Origin: Adiantum capillus-veneris
Lineage: Eukaryota > Streptophyta > Polypodiopsida > Polypodiales > Pteridaceae
Reading direction: 5' to 3'
Assembly (NCBI GenBank): GCA_014529385.2
Contig: CM043953.1
Coordinates: forward strand, 91,688,842-91,752,841
DNA length: 64,000 nt
The position numbers and the translations under genes were made by a program. Shown piece after piece: positions 22,045 to 32,779 of the stretch (positions within the stretch are counted from its first letter, which is position 1; each line of letters opens with the position of its first letter). The notes beneath the pieces were generated by a model. The model searched no databases, had not been told where the DNA came from, and worked only from the letters and a program-made list of their open reading frames with translations.

Positions 22045-22920
22045 TGTTAGCAGCAAGCTAACTCGGATACCATTTTTCGGAGAACTCATCGTAAAAACAC
22101 TTATTATTTTGATAAATCGAGAATATTGTAACTCTTATTTTTCGGATAAACTTTGTAATAGATGTGCCGGGGCTACAAGCTTCCAGATTGTATCAACCTG
22201 TCATTACCCATCTTTAGTTAGAGCTCCCAGATTATTAATTTTGACCACCAAAACCCTTGGCTAAGGTATAAAAGCCAATTTTTGTAAGTTAATTTTAAGT
22301 TTTTAGATAATGAAATACACAGCGTGAGCTAACGGCGCTCACTTCTGTCCTTCTTGTGCTTCCTACTCCCTCCCCGGTTGTCACATTGTAGTCGCGTTTG
22401 TTGCATTGCAACCGCAGGTAAGAGCTATACGGATTGACGTAAACACTTCACGGTATTTCGTAGCTTTTGGCGTCGCCGACCCGCGGCCTAATTTCATCAT
22501 AAGTAGGAATTTACAGTTCAAAATAAAAAACTAAGCATGGGGGGTATTGGGGCATCATTGCTAAGCACTGTTGTTAATAAATGCAATTTTGGCACTTGAT
22601 CTAAAGTGGGATTTGAGACTATAAGAATGTGTGCTTAGGTCTTATAAACATGTCCTAGAAGTTTTGTTATATTTGGATGTCATTTGATGCAGTAACGGAT
22701 GTGATTTGTTTGTCGATGAGTGATTGGCTTTTGTTGATTTGAGTCACTTGAGTGTAGCTTGAGTTAGATGCGAGTTTTTTGTTGTTTTTTGAGAGATTGA
22801 CAACCTCTTGTAGCCACTATGCACTAGTCGAGTTTGCTTTGTCCCATGGATTGACAATTTAATCGTGGTTCTCGCTAAATCTGCAATAAGATAGGAGTGA
22901 GGTTAGACACCCGTCACACA
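22045..22920 (+). repeat. Gypsy element 1, 5' LTR
   Basis: Starts TGTTAGCAGCAAGC, ends CACACA. A TATA box (TATAAAAG) is at 22267-22274 in the consensus context GGCTAAGGTATAAAAGCC shared by all four copies. Confidence 0.88.
22267..22274 (+). promoter_or_regulatory. LTR TATA box
   Basis: TATAAAAG is conserved at 22267, 38480, 52322 and 59694 in the four related LTRs, which marks the likely core promoter of this family. Confidence 0.7.
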
Positions 22921-22921
22921 T

Positions 22922-22940
22922 TTTGCACCGCTGTCGCGGA
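22922..22940 (+). other. Primer binding site, tRNA-Asp type, decayed
   Basis: TTTGCACCGCTGTCGCGGA two bases after the LTR corresponds to TTGGCGCCGCTGCCGGGGA at 53009 in the sister element. That sequence is nearly the complement of the 3' end of plant tRNA-Asp(GTC). Several substitutions are present here. Confidence 0.75.
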
Positions 22941-22944
22941 TCGA

Positions 22945-24884
22945 AGAGACCTAAACTAGTGAAAAACACGAGCGTTTTGTGAAGTTATCCTTTAACTTCC
23001 TCTAGGATCTCCTAGAGTAAAAACTTTCTTTTTAGAACCGCATAGCTTAAGATTGTCGTCTTTTGCTGTGTAGAGGTAGCTTGGAAGTAATTGTACTTGT
23101 CGAGTGCCTTTAGGATTGTAAGATTGTAGAACTAGATTAGGATTTTGAGAATGATTGATAGATGGGACAAGTCTTAAGATCAATGCTCAGAAAACCATAA
23201 AAAACAAGAAAACGAGTGTTTGTGGACACTTTCCACAACCCCATTGCATAAGAACCTAGGAGTAGGATAAGTAGGATCCGAGGTGGATTTCAGAACATTG
23301 CTCTCTCAAAGAGAATCATTGTGAGTTGTTACTTGAAGTTTCAGAATTTCAGGTCTACGGCTAAAAATAGCACAAAAAGACTCCAAATCACTCAATCCGA
23401 CTGGAGAGTATGCTTAAAAGTTGTATGAACCAGTGGGTAAGCTCAAGGACACATTGAGGTAAAAATTTCAAGAGTTTGCAAAAACTCAGATTATTTACTT
23501 TTTCTTCACGTTTTAGGCCAAATTAAGTTTTGACTTGATTCATAGGCTTAAAACAGCTCCTGAAAAGACTGTCCATTGAAAAAGTGCTATAAATGTTCAT
23601 TTTAAGCCTGAAGTAAATAATCGCGATTATTTACTTTCAGCTCAAAATTGACCAAGATTGATACCAGTGACTCATTGCATGTATACAAACAAATTTTGTA
23701 AAGGCACATTGGATTTGAATCACCAAACTGGGTAAAAACTAAAGTTTGTACTGATTTTCTGGAACTTGAGTGTAAATTGGGAAAAAATTATCCAAACTTG
23801 ATGAAATTTAATTCATAGGCTTATATTGATGTGATAGACATGTGTACATGCTCACTTGACCAAAAAGATGCAAAAAGTTGCAAGTTGTAAATAATTGCGA
23901 TTATTACATCTGTCCTATTTTTTAACTTTTTTGACTAAGTTAGCATACCACTAGTTTTACCATGTTGTAATAAGCCCACAAACCAAATTTGGTAAGATTT
24001 GGATTATTAGATTGGAAATTGTGACCAAATTTGCAAAGTCATTCTACGGACAGAAAACTGATGACCATTTGACCAAAAATAGTCCAAACTTGATGAAACT
24101 TGGCTAGAGACAAGTGCTTAGCATATCCGTGTCAAGATTGGGACAAGAACGTGCAAAAATTAGCTAGAGTAAATAATCGTGATTATTTACATCTGCTACA
24201 AAAATTGACAATTTTGCACATTTGGGTATACCACAAGGTCAAGCATATCAAGTAGACCACACAAATCAATTTTGGTGAAATTTGGATCACAAAAGTGAGA
24301 TTTAAGCCAGATTCTTGAAAACCGAATTTGCGAACACGAAACACTTGATAAACTTGAACAAATTTTCTCCAAACTTAGTGAAACTTGTCTAGGGACCTTA
24401 CCAAGTTGTACACTTCACAAATCAAGCCAAAAAGTATAAAAAACTGACAGAAGTAAATAATCGCGATTATTTACTAACTACTGCTACACAGAGTCACCAA
24501 TTTTGACTTTTGGACTTGTACAATGTTAGGCCAACATAATACAAGGCCACCGGGAAAGTTTGGGTTCAATCGGATCCAAATTGGTACATGCTCACTCAGT
24601 CTCCAAGTTGCAGATTAATCTTTTGATTCTTGCCAAAGTTGAATCTGAAAGTCTCAATTGCTGACTCAATTAGCTCGATTTGCAGTGACACATAGATCAA
24701 TCGAAATAGCAAGCAAAAACTATACCGTCTTTGTGAAAGAATAGCTAACTTGATCAAATTTGTATAGGAATCAAGTTGCAGACAAGGAATCGGTAGCTGG
24801 ACAGAAGTTGCAATCCAGTCAAGTGGAAATTGGCAACAAGTCAATCCAAAGGTAAGTACTCTATCCAGGGCTTCACAAGTTTTT
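22945..24884 (+). repeat. 5' leader built of palindrome-bearing modules
   Basis: This noncoding stretch between primer site and gag contains four near-identical palindromes: 23611-23636 (perfect, 26 nt), 23887-23907, 24169-24190 and 24452-24475 (perfect, 24 nt), with core AATAATCGCGATTATT. They recur about every 280 bp. Each is preceded by text like CCAAACTTGATGAAACTTG and followed by GGTGAAATTTGGAT, so the leader is a degenerate tandem array of about 285-bp units. Confidence 0.8.
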
Positions 24885-27480
24885 ATGAACCTTAGATCTG
24901 GTCGTGTACTAGGAAATCAGGGCATACTTGGAGAAACCTCCAATAGAGTATCCACTAAAGAAAGCGTGAATCAAGGCAATTCCTTGTACACTATTCTTGA
25001 AGAAGCCTCAGACACTTTTTCAGATTCAATATCTGAAATGTCTTTCTATTTGACTCACTCAGAAACCGGAATGACAATGCGCTACAAGCATATACTCTCA
25101 TTTTATAAGACTAATTGCCATGGAGCTCAGGTTTACCTAGATCCTAACGAAGAGTATGCTATTCGTATTGATGACCATGGTATTGAGTTCAGAGAGGAGA
25201 TCAGGGCAAACAAACAAGGAAAAATGTACATGGATAGAAACGAAACTTAGTATTTACAAGTCGAAGACCCTGAATGTGATAGACAAATGGGGATTAGAAG
25301 TAAACACCATAATTTCAGATATGACCGGAAAAGAAGGACCATCAACTTTAGGATTCGAAGGATACGATCAAGTTGATTTGAAGCCTTTGAAATGGCTTAG
25401 TACGGATAATCCTAGGATACGAGTCTATCGTTGGGAGGATAGAAATGTAAAAGATTTTCTGTGGACTTTGCATGCCAAATCAAGACAACTAACACTCATG
25501 AAGATCATCTATATCTTCAAGATCAAAGATAAGCGATCAACAAATCTACCAACCTACCTGTTTAGGGATTGTTATAACAATAACTTTGTTATGATGACTC
25601 TTGAGGAGGTAGAACAAACCAAATATCAAGGGTATTCCATAAGGGATTGGATATTGGGAACACCATGAGAGATCTTCTAAGAGTAATGTTAAGAAACCAG
25701 AAACCACTTCATCACGAAGAAAACCGGGTGACACTAAAGCCAGTCTAGGGTTACATGAGTCACGAGAAAACCGGGTGACACTAAAGCCAGTCCAGGGTTA
25801 CATGAGTCCAACAGACTGGTTTGAAGGACTCGGAACAAAACCAACTGCCAGGAGACCGAGAGTTGAACCAAATAGATTTCCAGCTGATTTTCAGGAATGA
25901 ATCAAAAAATACAATGGATCAGGGGATCCATACGACCACTTAGCAAGCTTTAAGCAAGTGCTAATAGCAGAACGCATATTCAATTTCCATACTCAATTCG
26001 AGGGGTTTGAAATAACATTAGAAGGAAAATCATTGACATGGTTCCAAACATTCCACCAAGGTCAATCATGGACTTGAACACATTAGCTCAAGGATTTGTA
26101 ACTGCTTGCTCCAATACGGGGATCAAACGCAATACGGTAGCTCAAATCTACAGCTTTAAACAGAAACATGGTGATTCTGTTAGGGATTGTGCAACTCAAA
26201 TAAAACAATACATCGCCAGATGCCCAGGGCTAGAGATACCTGCAAAAGAACGATTAGATCATTGTTCCTATAGGGACTACTAAGCAAAGAACTTCACACT
26301 ATACTGTATAGCAAGAAGCATACAACCCTAGAAGAGTGTGTGTTAGATGCTATTGACTTAGGAGACAATTTTGATATTTTCAACAAAGAAGATGTCCCTA
26401 AAGACAACCAAAGCGAGAAAACAACATCCACCAAACCAGCATAAGTGGGAACGGCTACTGCAGCACCACTTTCAATCATAGAAGACATGCTCAAAAGGAT
26501 GAATGACATGATGAATAACATGCAAAAAGCACCTATGAGGGGACTAGGATAAGGATACCTCAACAAGGACAACCAATTAGACCGCAGAAATGGTGTGAAA
26601 TCAAGGGTAAATGGACCAACCATGAGACCAATGAGTGCTACTACCGACCAAAGTATGATGGGAATGTTTAGTACGTGCCTATGAGGCCACAAGGACAACC
26701 CATGTATAGATATCAGCCTAACATGGCCCCAGCTCAAAGACCACCGATGGGTATGGAAAGACCTCAACCCGTTTTGGGACACCAACCTCCGTATCTAGGA
26801 CATAATGCAGTGCCTATAAAGTACATGCATCCAGAGGGAGTCATAGATGAACAAGCACTAGTGCCTATTACACCCTATGCTGAGCCTAGTCCAGCTACAA
26901 TAATGGTAGAAGAGAATTGGTATAATTCACATCCACCACCAATGGAAGAACCTGTGACTTATGCTCCACCAGAGCTTGCACCAATGTATTATGTGTCTAA
27001 TCAAGGTGTCAGACCTCCTATGGTAAGACCCATGATTAAGCCAAGAACGGGAAACTGTCATAACTGTGGTGCAGATGATCATTGGAAAAATGAATGCCTA
27101 GAGCCTGACAAGAACCTCAAGCCAGTTGAAGCTTATTGCATACAATGTTGCAAAAAGGGAGGACACTTTTCAAAAGATTGTCCTAAAAATCCTTTAAACA
27201 AAGTTAAAACAGTAGTGAACATAGTCCAAGTGATACCTAGTAGCTCATCTGAGAGCGAACCGATTGTTCCAATTAAGGTAATCACCAAAGCCCAGGCTAA
27301 TAAATAGAAACATAACTCCTCTGATGATTCGGAGAATACAAAAATTGCCTCTCAAAAGACCAAAAGAAGCAGAAGCAAAGGTATGAGATGAGAAAACAGA
27401 AACAAAGGGCTGAAATTGAGGAGAAAGCAAAGAAGCTATTCCAGGAAAAAGGTGAAAGAAACTGGAAGCGAAATCAAAGA
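24885..27480 (+). pseudogene. Gypsy gag, element 1
   Basis: Starts at 24885 (MNLRSGRVLGNQ), the start shared with element 2 at 54361. The first 120 codons run to a stop at 25248; the frame then continues in another register (25250-25668, ending near YQGYSIRDWILG). A capsid-like region, NTLAQGFVTACSNTGIKR and DSVRDCATQIKQYIARCPG (26068-26260), has the retrotransposon-gag character. A Pro/Met-rich linker follows (26675-27000). Two CCHC zinc knuckles lie at about 27056-27180: CHNCGADDHWKNEC and CIQCCKKGGHFSKDC. These bind RNA during packaging. Several stops and frameshifts inactivate it. A 48-bp tandem duplication (25713-25808) sits in the middle. Confidence 0.85.
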
Positions 27481-27499
27481 AACCACCGTGAAATCTAGA

Positions 27500-29395
27500 A
27501 GATCAATTTGGTTGACAATATTTTTGAGCCTATTAATGCAGCCTTGGAAGCCTACCAAGTAGGACTTAAAGCAGGCCAAAACATGGAAAACAAATGGAAA
27601 GACTATCCTTCTCCATACATGGAAGCAGGTAAGCTTGAAGCTTATGAAAATTTGGTAAGAATCAGGCAAGAGATGCTGGAAAAACAAAAATCCAAGCTCG
27701 AAAGTATGACAAAACCTACAGATTTTGTGGTAAGAGACAATAACAAAAATCCAAAGTGGTGGTAGAACCCCACCTTGAAACAAAAGAGTCAGAACTTGTA
27801 GTGCCGGACAGCGAAGATGCCTTAGACGGAATTCCATTCGTAGAAGAAGACTAGCCAGGACACTTATGGAAAAAAGTTAGAGAGATCAATGATGGGAGCC
27901 TAACTCCAAAATCATCTCCTATAGAGAAAGTTTGGTTAGACAATCTAGGTCCTCCTAATATGGACATGGATGTACAATCCTTGTATGGGGATTGCAGATC
28001 TGAAGCTTCAGGAATGTCAAAACCATTGACCCTGAAAACACTACCCTCTTACTTGAGAGATAACGAAGATGAATCCATAGTGTGTAAGACCACTCAAGTA
28101 AAAAGAGCAGAACAGACCCTAGAAGTAGAAAACATTCATTCAATCATGTCTACACCCATCCAATGCACTCTTACTTTGCGAGAACTGCTAATACTCATAC
28201 CATATTTATGGAATGATCTACAAAAAATCCTAGAGAAGGTGGGGATAATGGGGCTAATCGCAAAAAAATTTGAAAAAATTGAAAAACAAAATGGACAACA
28301 AAGAGATTCGATCTGTTCCAATGAACAAATTCAGAGAATATTACGAAGGGGAAGAGGGAAACATAACTCTTCTAGGGGAATATAATGACATAGAAACCAT
28401 GGCAATACTGGATAGTGGGGCAAACATAGCCATAGCCATGAAAGCAGTATGGGAATCCTGGGGACAGCCATCCATTAGACAAACTCGAATGAAATTGCAA
28501 TTGGTTGATGGACACATTGAAAGACCCTTATGACTGCTTGAAAAAGTGATAGTTAATTCCTGTGGGATTAAATCAACACACTTTTGCCATAGTAGACTTT
28601 GGGAAGAAACTCAATTAAGAAATCATATTATGAAGACCATTCATGCGACAAGTGCAACTCATCCAAGATTGGGGGAACAATTACTTGTACTTGAAGCAAG
28701 TAGGATCGATAACAAGGGTTAATCTAAAAGATCATACTTATAGAGATGTCATGAAAACGCCCATACAAGAGTTTGATTTAGTCTCTTCGACTGAAATTAA
28801 GCTTCCATCTTGGTTGAACAAAGACACTCCTATTTGGATGTGCAAAGCTTCGACTGAAATTAAGCTTCCATCTTGGTTGAACAAAGACACTCCTATTTGG
28901 ATGTGCAGAGCTTCCATCTTGGTTGAACAAAGACACTCCTATTTGGATGTGCAGAGCTTCAAAAAATGTGAGCTTAAAAAGAGAAGAATGTATCTTAGAA
29001 AGGGATTGCACAAACGAAGCCTATGTACCTGAACCCTTTCCAGCGCATTTGTTTGAGTCATTTTAGTGGACTCAAATTTTAGCAGCAATGGATGTATGTG
29101 TGAATACGTCTATGCCTACTCAATTTTGCAATGAGGATGGCTATGACATAATTTCCATCCAAATGATTTCAACCCTTCGCATTGAAGATGAAATTGAGGA
29201 AACCAAGGACTTGATGAAAGATCAACAAGTCTTTTTAGACCTCTACTATGATGCAACAGATGAGTTAGAAGAACACTCAGCTACCTCAAATGATTTGGGG
29301 TCGAAAAAAGAACATGTGAGAGCTAAGCTACTCATGAAAGGAGGGGAGGAAAAGTTTTTTGACTTTCCTAACCAGAAACCGAGATGACAAAAACG
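27500..29395 (+). pseudogene. Gypsy gag-pro linker and aspartic protease, element 1
   Basis: The first part (27508-28385, two frames) is a charged linker that is intact in element 2 at 56218-57024. The protease centres on AILDSGANIAIA (about 28402-28437), where DSG is the catalytic triplet, followed by QTRMKLQLVDGHIERPL. Retropepsins of this kind act as dimers to mature the polyprotein. A partial 63-bp tandem triplication (28785-28960) repeats the peptide LPSWLNKDTPIWMC. The frame ends at 29385. No RT motifs follow. Confidence 0.8.
28785..28960 (+). repeat. 63-bp tandem duplication in protease-downstream coding
   Basis: Two 63-bp units (from 28785 and 28848) keep frame. A third partial unit begins 47 bp later and shifts frame. 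Element 2 has a single copy of this sequence near 57388. Confidence 0.9.
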
Positions 29396-29446
29396 GTATA
29401 GACGAAAAAAAGACACAAGAAACGTGAAAGCTACACCTATGCCATT

Positions 29447-30240
29447 AGTCTCCAGTCCCGGGGGATCCACCATGGAAAACTTACCACACCACGTAAGTGC
29501 AGGGGAGGGGGGTTCTTTTACAAGCTATATAAGCGGATAAGTTAGGGGTAGGCCCCAATAATTTATCTCCCAAGCTTAAAAATAAGGGAGGGTGTATCAT
29601 ATTTATTGGGCCGGGGGAGGGGGGGGGGGTGAGAAAAGGGAAAAATGAGAGAAAGTTCTTGTGTTTCAAAATGATTCCCAAAAGAGTTTTCCCTCGAACT
29701 TGTTACTCAATAGTTGCAAAGATACATGCAAGAACTAACACTGCTTTGTATCAATTTCTTGTTTTCTGACTATAGTTCATTTGTTGAGGGATGAAAGCTA
29801 TAAAGAGTTTGTATAGATGCAAATTATATGGAGAACCTAACACAACTTTATAACCATTTTTTTGGAGTAATTTAGATGGATCAAAATTGGACAAGTAGCT
29901 AGAGTGTAGGTTGAAGGGGCACATAGTTTGAAAGTCAAATAAAGACACATTGAGGGTACATCTAGTTATCAATAGAAATGGTTCCTTAGTACGCGTCCAA
30001 TCACTATGTTGTATGCTCTTTGACTAGTTTTACTCAGTTAGATCATGTGAGACCTAAATTTTGTATGTAAGATAGGGGTATGCTAATTTCCTACATTGAT
30101 TATCGTATAAGCGTAGAAAAGGGAGTCATATTCCCTCATATGATTCGTATATAGGGGTGTTATCAAAGTTGTCCACTCGCAGGTGGCATCCTGTTTTGTT
30201 TATAGAGTAAATCCCCTGGGTCTCCAGTAGAACACAGTTC
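29447..30240. mobile_element. TIR transposon inside Gypsy element 1, 9-bp TSD
   Basis: A perfect 9-bp direct repeat, GTCTCCAGT, flanks the insertion: left copy directly before CCCGGGGGATCCACCAT (29456 onward), right copy directly after AATCCCCTGG (near 30220). The termini are imperfect inverted repeats related to the 17-bp family at 6104. The left 60 bp matches 20661-20725. The interior (29530-30200) is noncoding and unlike the other two copies. A 9-bp duplication suggests a Mutator-type (MULE) transposon. Confidence 0.7.
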
Positions 30241-30480
30241 TTGATGCAGATAGATACACATGATTGTGTCAAGGACAAAATCAATGGCAGATATAACAAA
30301 AATCCAAAAATATCAAAAACATCGAGATAAAAGAAGAAGGATACTCAAGCAAAGCCAAAAAACAGGACAAAGAGTCAACCATGACACGAGTTGAGCGGAA
30401 AAAGAAGTAACAAGAGTTGAAAAAACTCAAAAATGGAAACCACAAAAGAGGATGGTAAAGATGTAATGAGTGTTCCATTC
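30241..30480 (+). other. Gypsy sequence between insertion and integrase
   Basis: Basic, Lys-rich and interrupted coding-like text. RT and RNase H would be expected between protease and integrase but are absent, so a deletion junction probably lies here. Confidence 0.5.
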
Positions 30481-31584
30481 CATTACAAAAAGCAATCTTA
30501 ATGGCAGGCATATGGTGGCCAACACTTTTTGCAGATGCCAAAGAATATGTTCGAAGGTGTGATGCTTGTCAACAAGAAAAAATGCCAACACATGTAGATA
30601 GCATGCTCTTAAGGCCAATGATGGGAGCTAGAGCTTTCACAAAATGGGGTAAAGATTTTGTTGGGCCAATATATCCACCTGCTTATAGAACCCAAGCTCA
30701 ATATATCGTTGTAGCTACGGACTATTTGACTAAGTGGGCCGAGGCTAAATCAACTCAAAAGAATGATGCCAGAACCACTGCCACATTCTTATATGAGTAT
30801 GTATTCACGAGTTATGGAGTGCCAATAGAAATTTTCAGTGATAGGGGAACTCGTTTTCTCAATGAGGTAATCGAGTATCTGCTTAATGATTTTATGGTCA
30901 TCCATAACAAATCAGCTCCCTATCACCCACAAGCAAACGGATGCGGCTGAGCATATGAATAAAATTTTTAGCTCGGTATTGACTAAAGTGGTTAGTTCAG
31001 GAAGAACAGACTGGGAAATGAATCTCCATGCAGCTCTATGGGCTTCTCGAGTTTCATTCAAAACAACTTTAAATGCTACACTGTTTAACCTTGTTTATGG
31101 TCTTGATTCCATACTGCCAATAGAATTTCTATTGCCGACACTAAGGGTAGCTAAGGATCTTGAGTGGATTGGACACGAATTGTCAAAGAGACTTGAAGAT
31201 CTAGAGAAGCTAGATGAGCAAAGGCTAACTGCTGTAGCTCACATCTATGCACAAAAGAGAAAACAAAAACAATTTTTTGATTCCCATCTAATTACAAAAA
31301 TATTCAAAAAAGGGGACTTAGTTTTAGTCTATTCCCTTAAGCAACACATTCCCAAGTTTAAGAAAAAGGAAAACAGACCGTTTATCATTGAAGATGTATC
31401 TCCAAGTGGAGCAGTTAAGTTGTCCACCCTAGATGCTGAACCAATGTCTAATTGGATTAATGGATGTCGTTTAAAGAAGTACAATTTACCACTAACCAAT
31501 GAATTGCTAGAAAGAATGCATGCAGCTAAGCAAAGGAAGATAAAACGACAGCAGGTTATTGATGAAGCCCAAGAAGAAGCTTGA
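30481..31584 (+). pseudogene. Gypsy integrase, element 1
   Basis: Two overlapping frames (30501-30950 and 30886-31584) make one integrase with a single frameshift near 30940 within PHQANG. The zinc-finger end has CDACQQEK. The catalytic core has WGKDFVGPI, FSDRGTRF and, after the shift, the AEHMN region as D, D and E sites. The C-terminal part has a GDLVLVYSLKQ motif typical of the Gypsy integrase C-terminal domain (near 31312) and ends in a basic, coiled tail (RMHAAKQRKIKRQQ). Apart from the frameshift this is the best-preserved pol module of the element. A chromodomain was not seen. Confidence 0.85.
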
Positions 31585-31599
31585 CTTTGGGTACTCAAA

Positions 31600-32520
31600 A
31601 GGAAAGCTTCTCTCAAGACTCAATAGATACCTATTCCCATCAACACCCTGGAAATCGATGACCGAAAATGGGAATTGCAGAAAGATGCAGTGTCAACAGA
31701 TGATGAATGGTTAGATGGAATGGACCTTCGCATCAAAGTACAAGTCAACAATCATAGCACAAATGCATTGGTTGACACAAGAGCTCAAGTAAATGCAATC
31801 AGTTAGTCCATGTACATGAAAGCAACAAGTCAGTCTTTGACAGCAGGAATAGAAACTATCAAAGGATGCAACAAGAACCCAACACCAACATTGGGAATAG
31901 TCAACTTAAATGTGATAGTACATGGATGTTCATGTCCTCATCAGTTTGTATGCTTACCAGATGAACACATGAATGAGACAGTGATTCTAAGAATCTCATG
32001 GATGTGAACGTACAAGGCAGTACCAGATTGGGATACAAATCAGCTTAAGCTATCACCTAAAGGCAAACAACTCATTGCACCAAGCAAGGAGGAATGGGAA
32101 GGAGACTACTAACAAAACAAACCATGAAGCAATCCATTTTCTCCATCCCATCGACAAGCAAATGCTACAAGTAGCATGCAAGAAGTCAGGCAAATTTGGG
32201 TACCAAAATCACAACTTAAGGACAAGCCGATTCAAATCTGGGTTCCCAAAACATCATTGACAATACCAAAGATGGTTCCAAAGCTCAAAACACAGAGACG
32301 AGTATATCCAAGCAAAGGAACCTAACCTGAAATGGATTTGGAGGAAAAAAGAGCACTTATCTTCTCTGCAAACGGGAAAACCAATCAAGCAATGGAGAGT
32401 TAAGCCTCAGAACACTCAACCACACCATTCTACACCAAGTAAACCAAGGTATCAATGGCGATTAAAAGCTCGACAACAGTCAAAAGTGATACCAACAGCT
32501 TAGGCAATCAGCTTGCTAAA
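31600..32520 (+). pseudogene. Second retropepsin-like segment downstream of integrase
   Basis: The reading LVDTRAQVNAIS (31768-31803) resembles a retropepsin active site (LVDTGAQ.N.IS) with Arg for Gly, and is followed by a stop. Then an open run (31810-32007) has LGIVNLNVIVHG and VILRISWM, the usual second half of such a domain (VILG..WM). The rest (to about 32520) is interrupted basic sequence. It is not the element's main protease, which lies at 28.4 kb. It may be part of a different element or a duplicated module. Confidence 0.45.
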
Positions 32521-32779
32521 GCATCCTGATGGTACAATCAAGCAAAGAGCACACAAGCTACAAGATTTTCTCTTTGGAAGACAACATCAGAAAGCCTCGA
32601 CATCAGAAACCCTTGAGTTAATTACTCAAGACCCAACTCTTGCACACCATATTAGTTTGAACTGCATTGATCTTCAAAGCATGGTAGAGCCAACCAAGGC
32701 TATGCATAGACATGATTGTTCAACCCTTGCACACAGCCGTCACGGAGTACGCCATCTAGGAGGGGTTGATGTTAACGTG

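Noticed and set aside
22945-24475. CRISPR-like array of regularly spaced palindromes
   Set aside because: The repeats are spaced by about 280 bp, the spacers are themselves related, and the setting is a plant LTR element leader.
26294-26785. 163-codon minus-strand frame
   Set aside because: It lies antisense to the Gypsy gag and has no domain; the plus strand explains the region.
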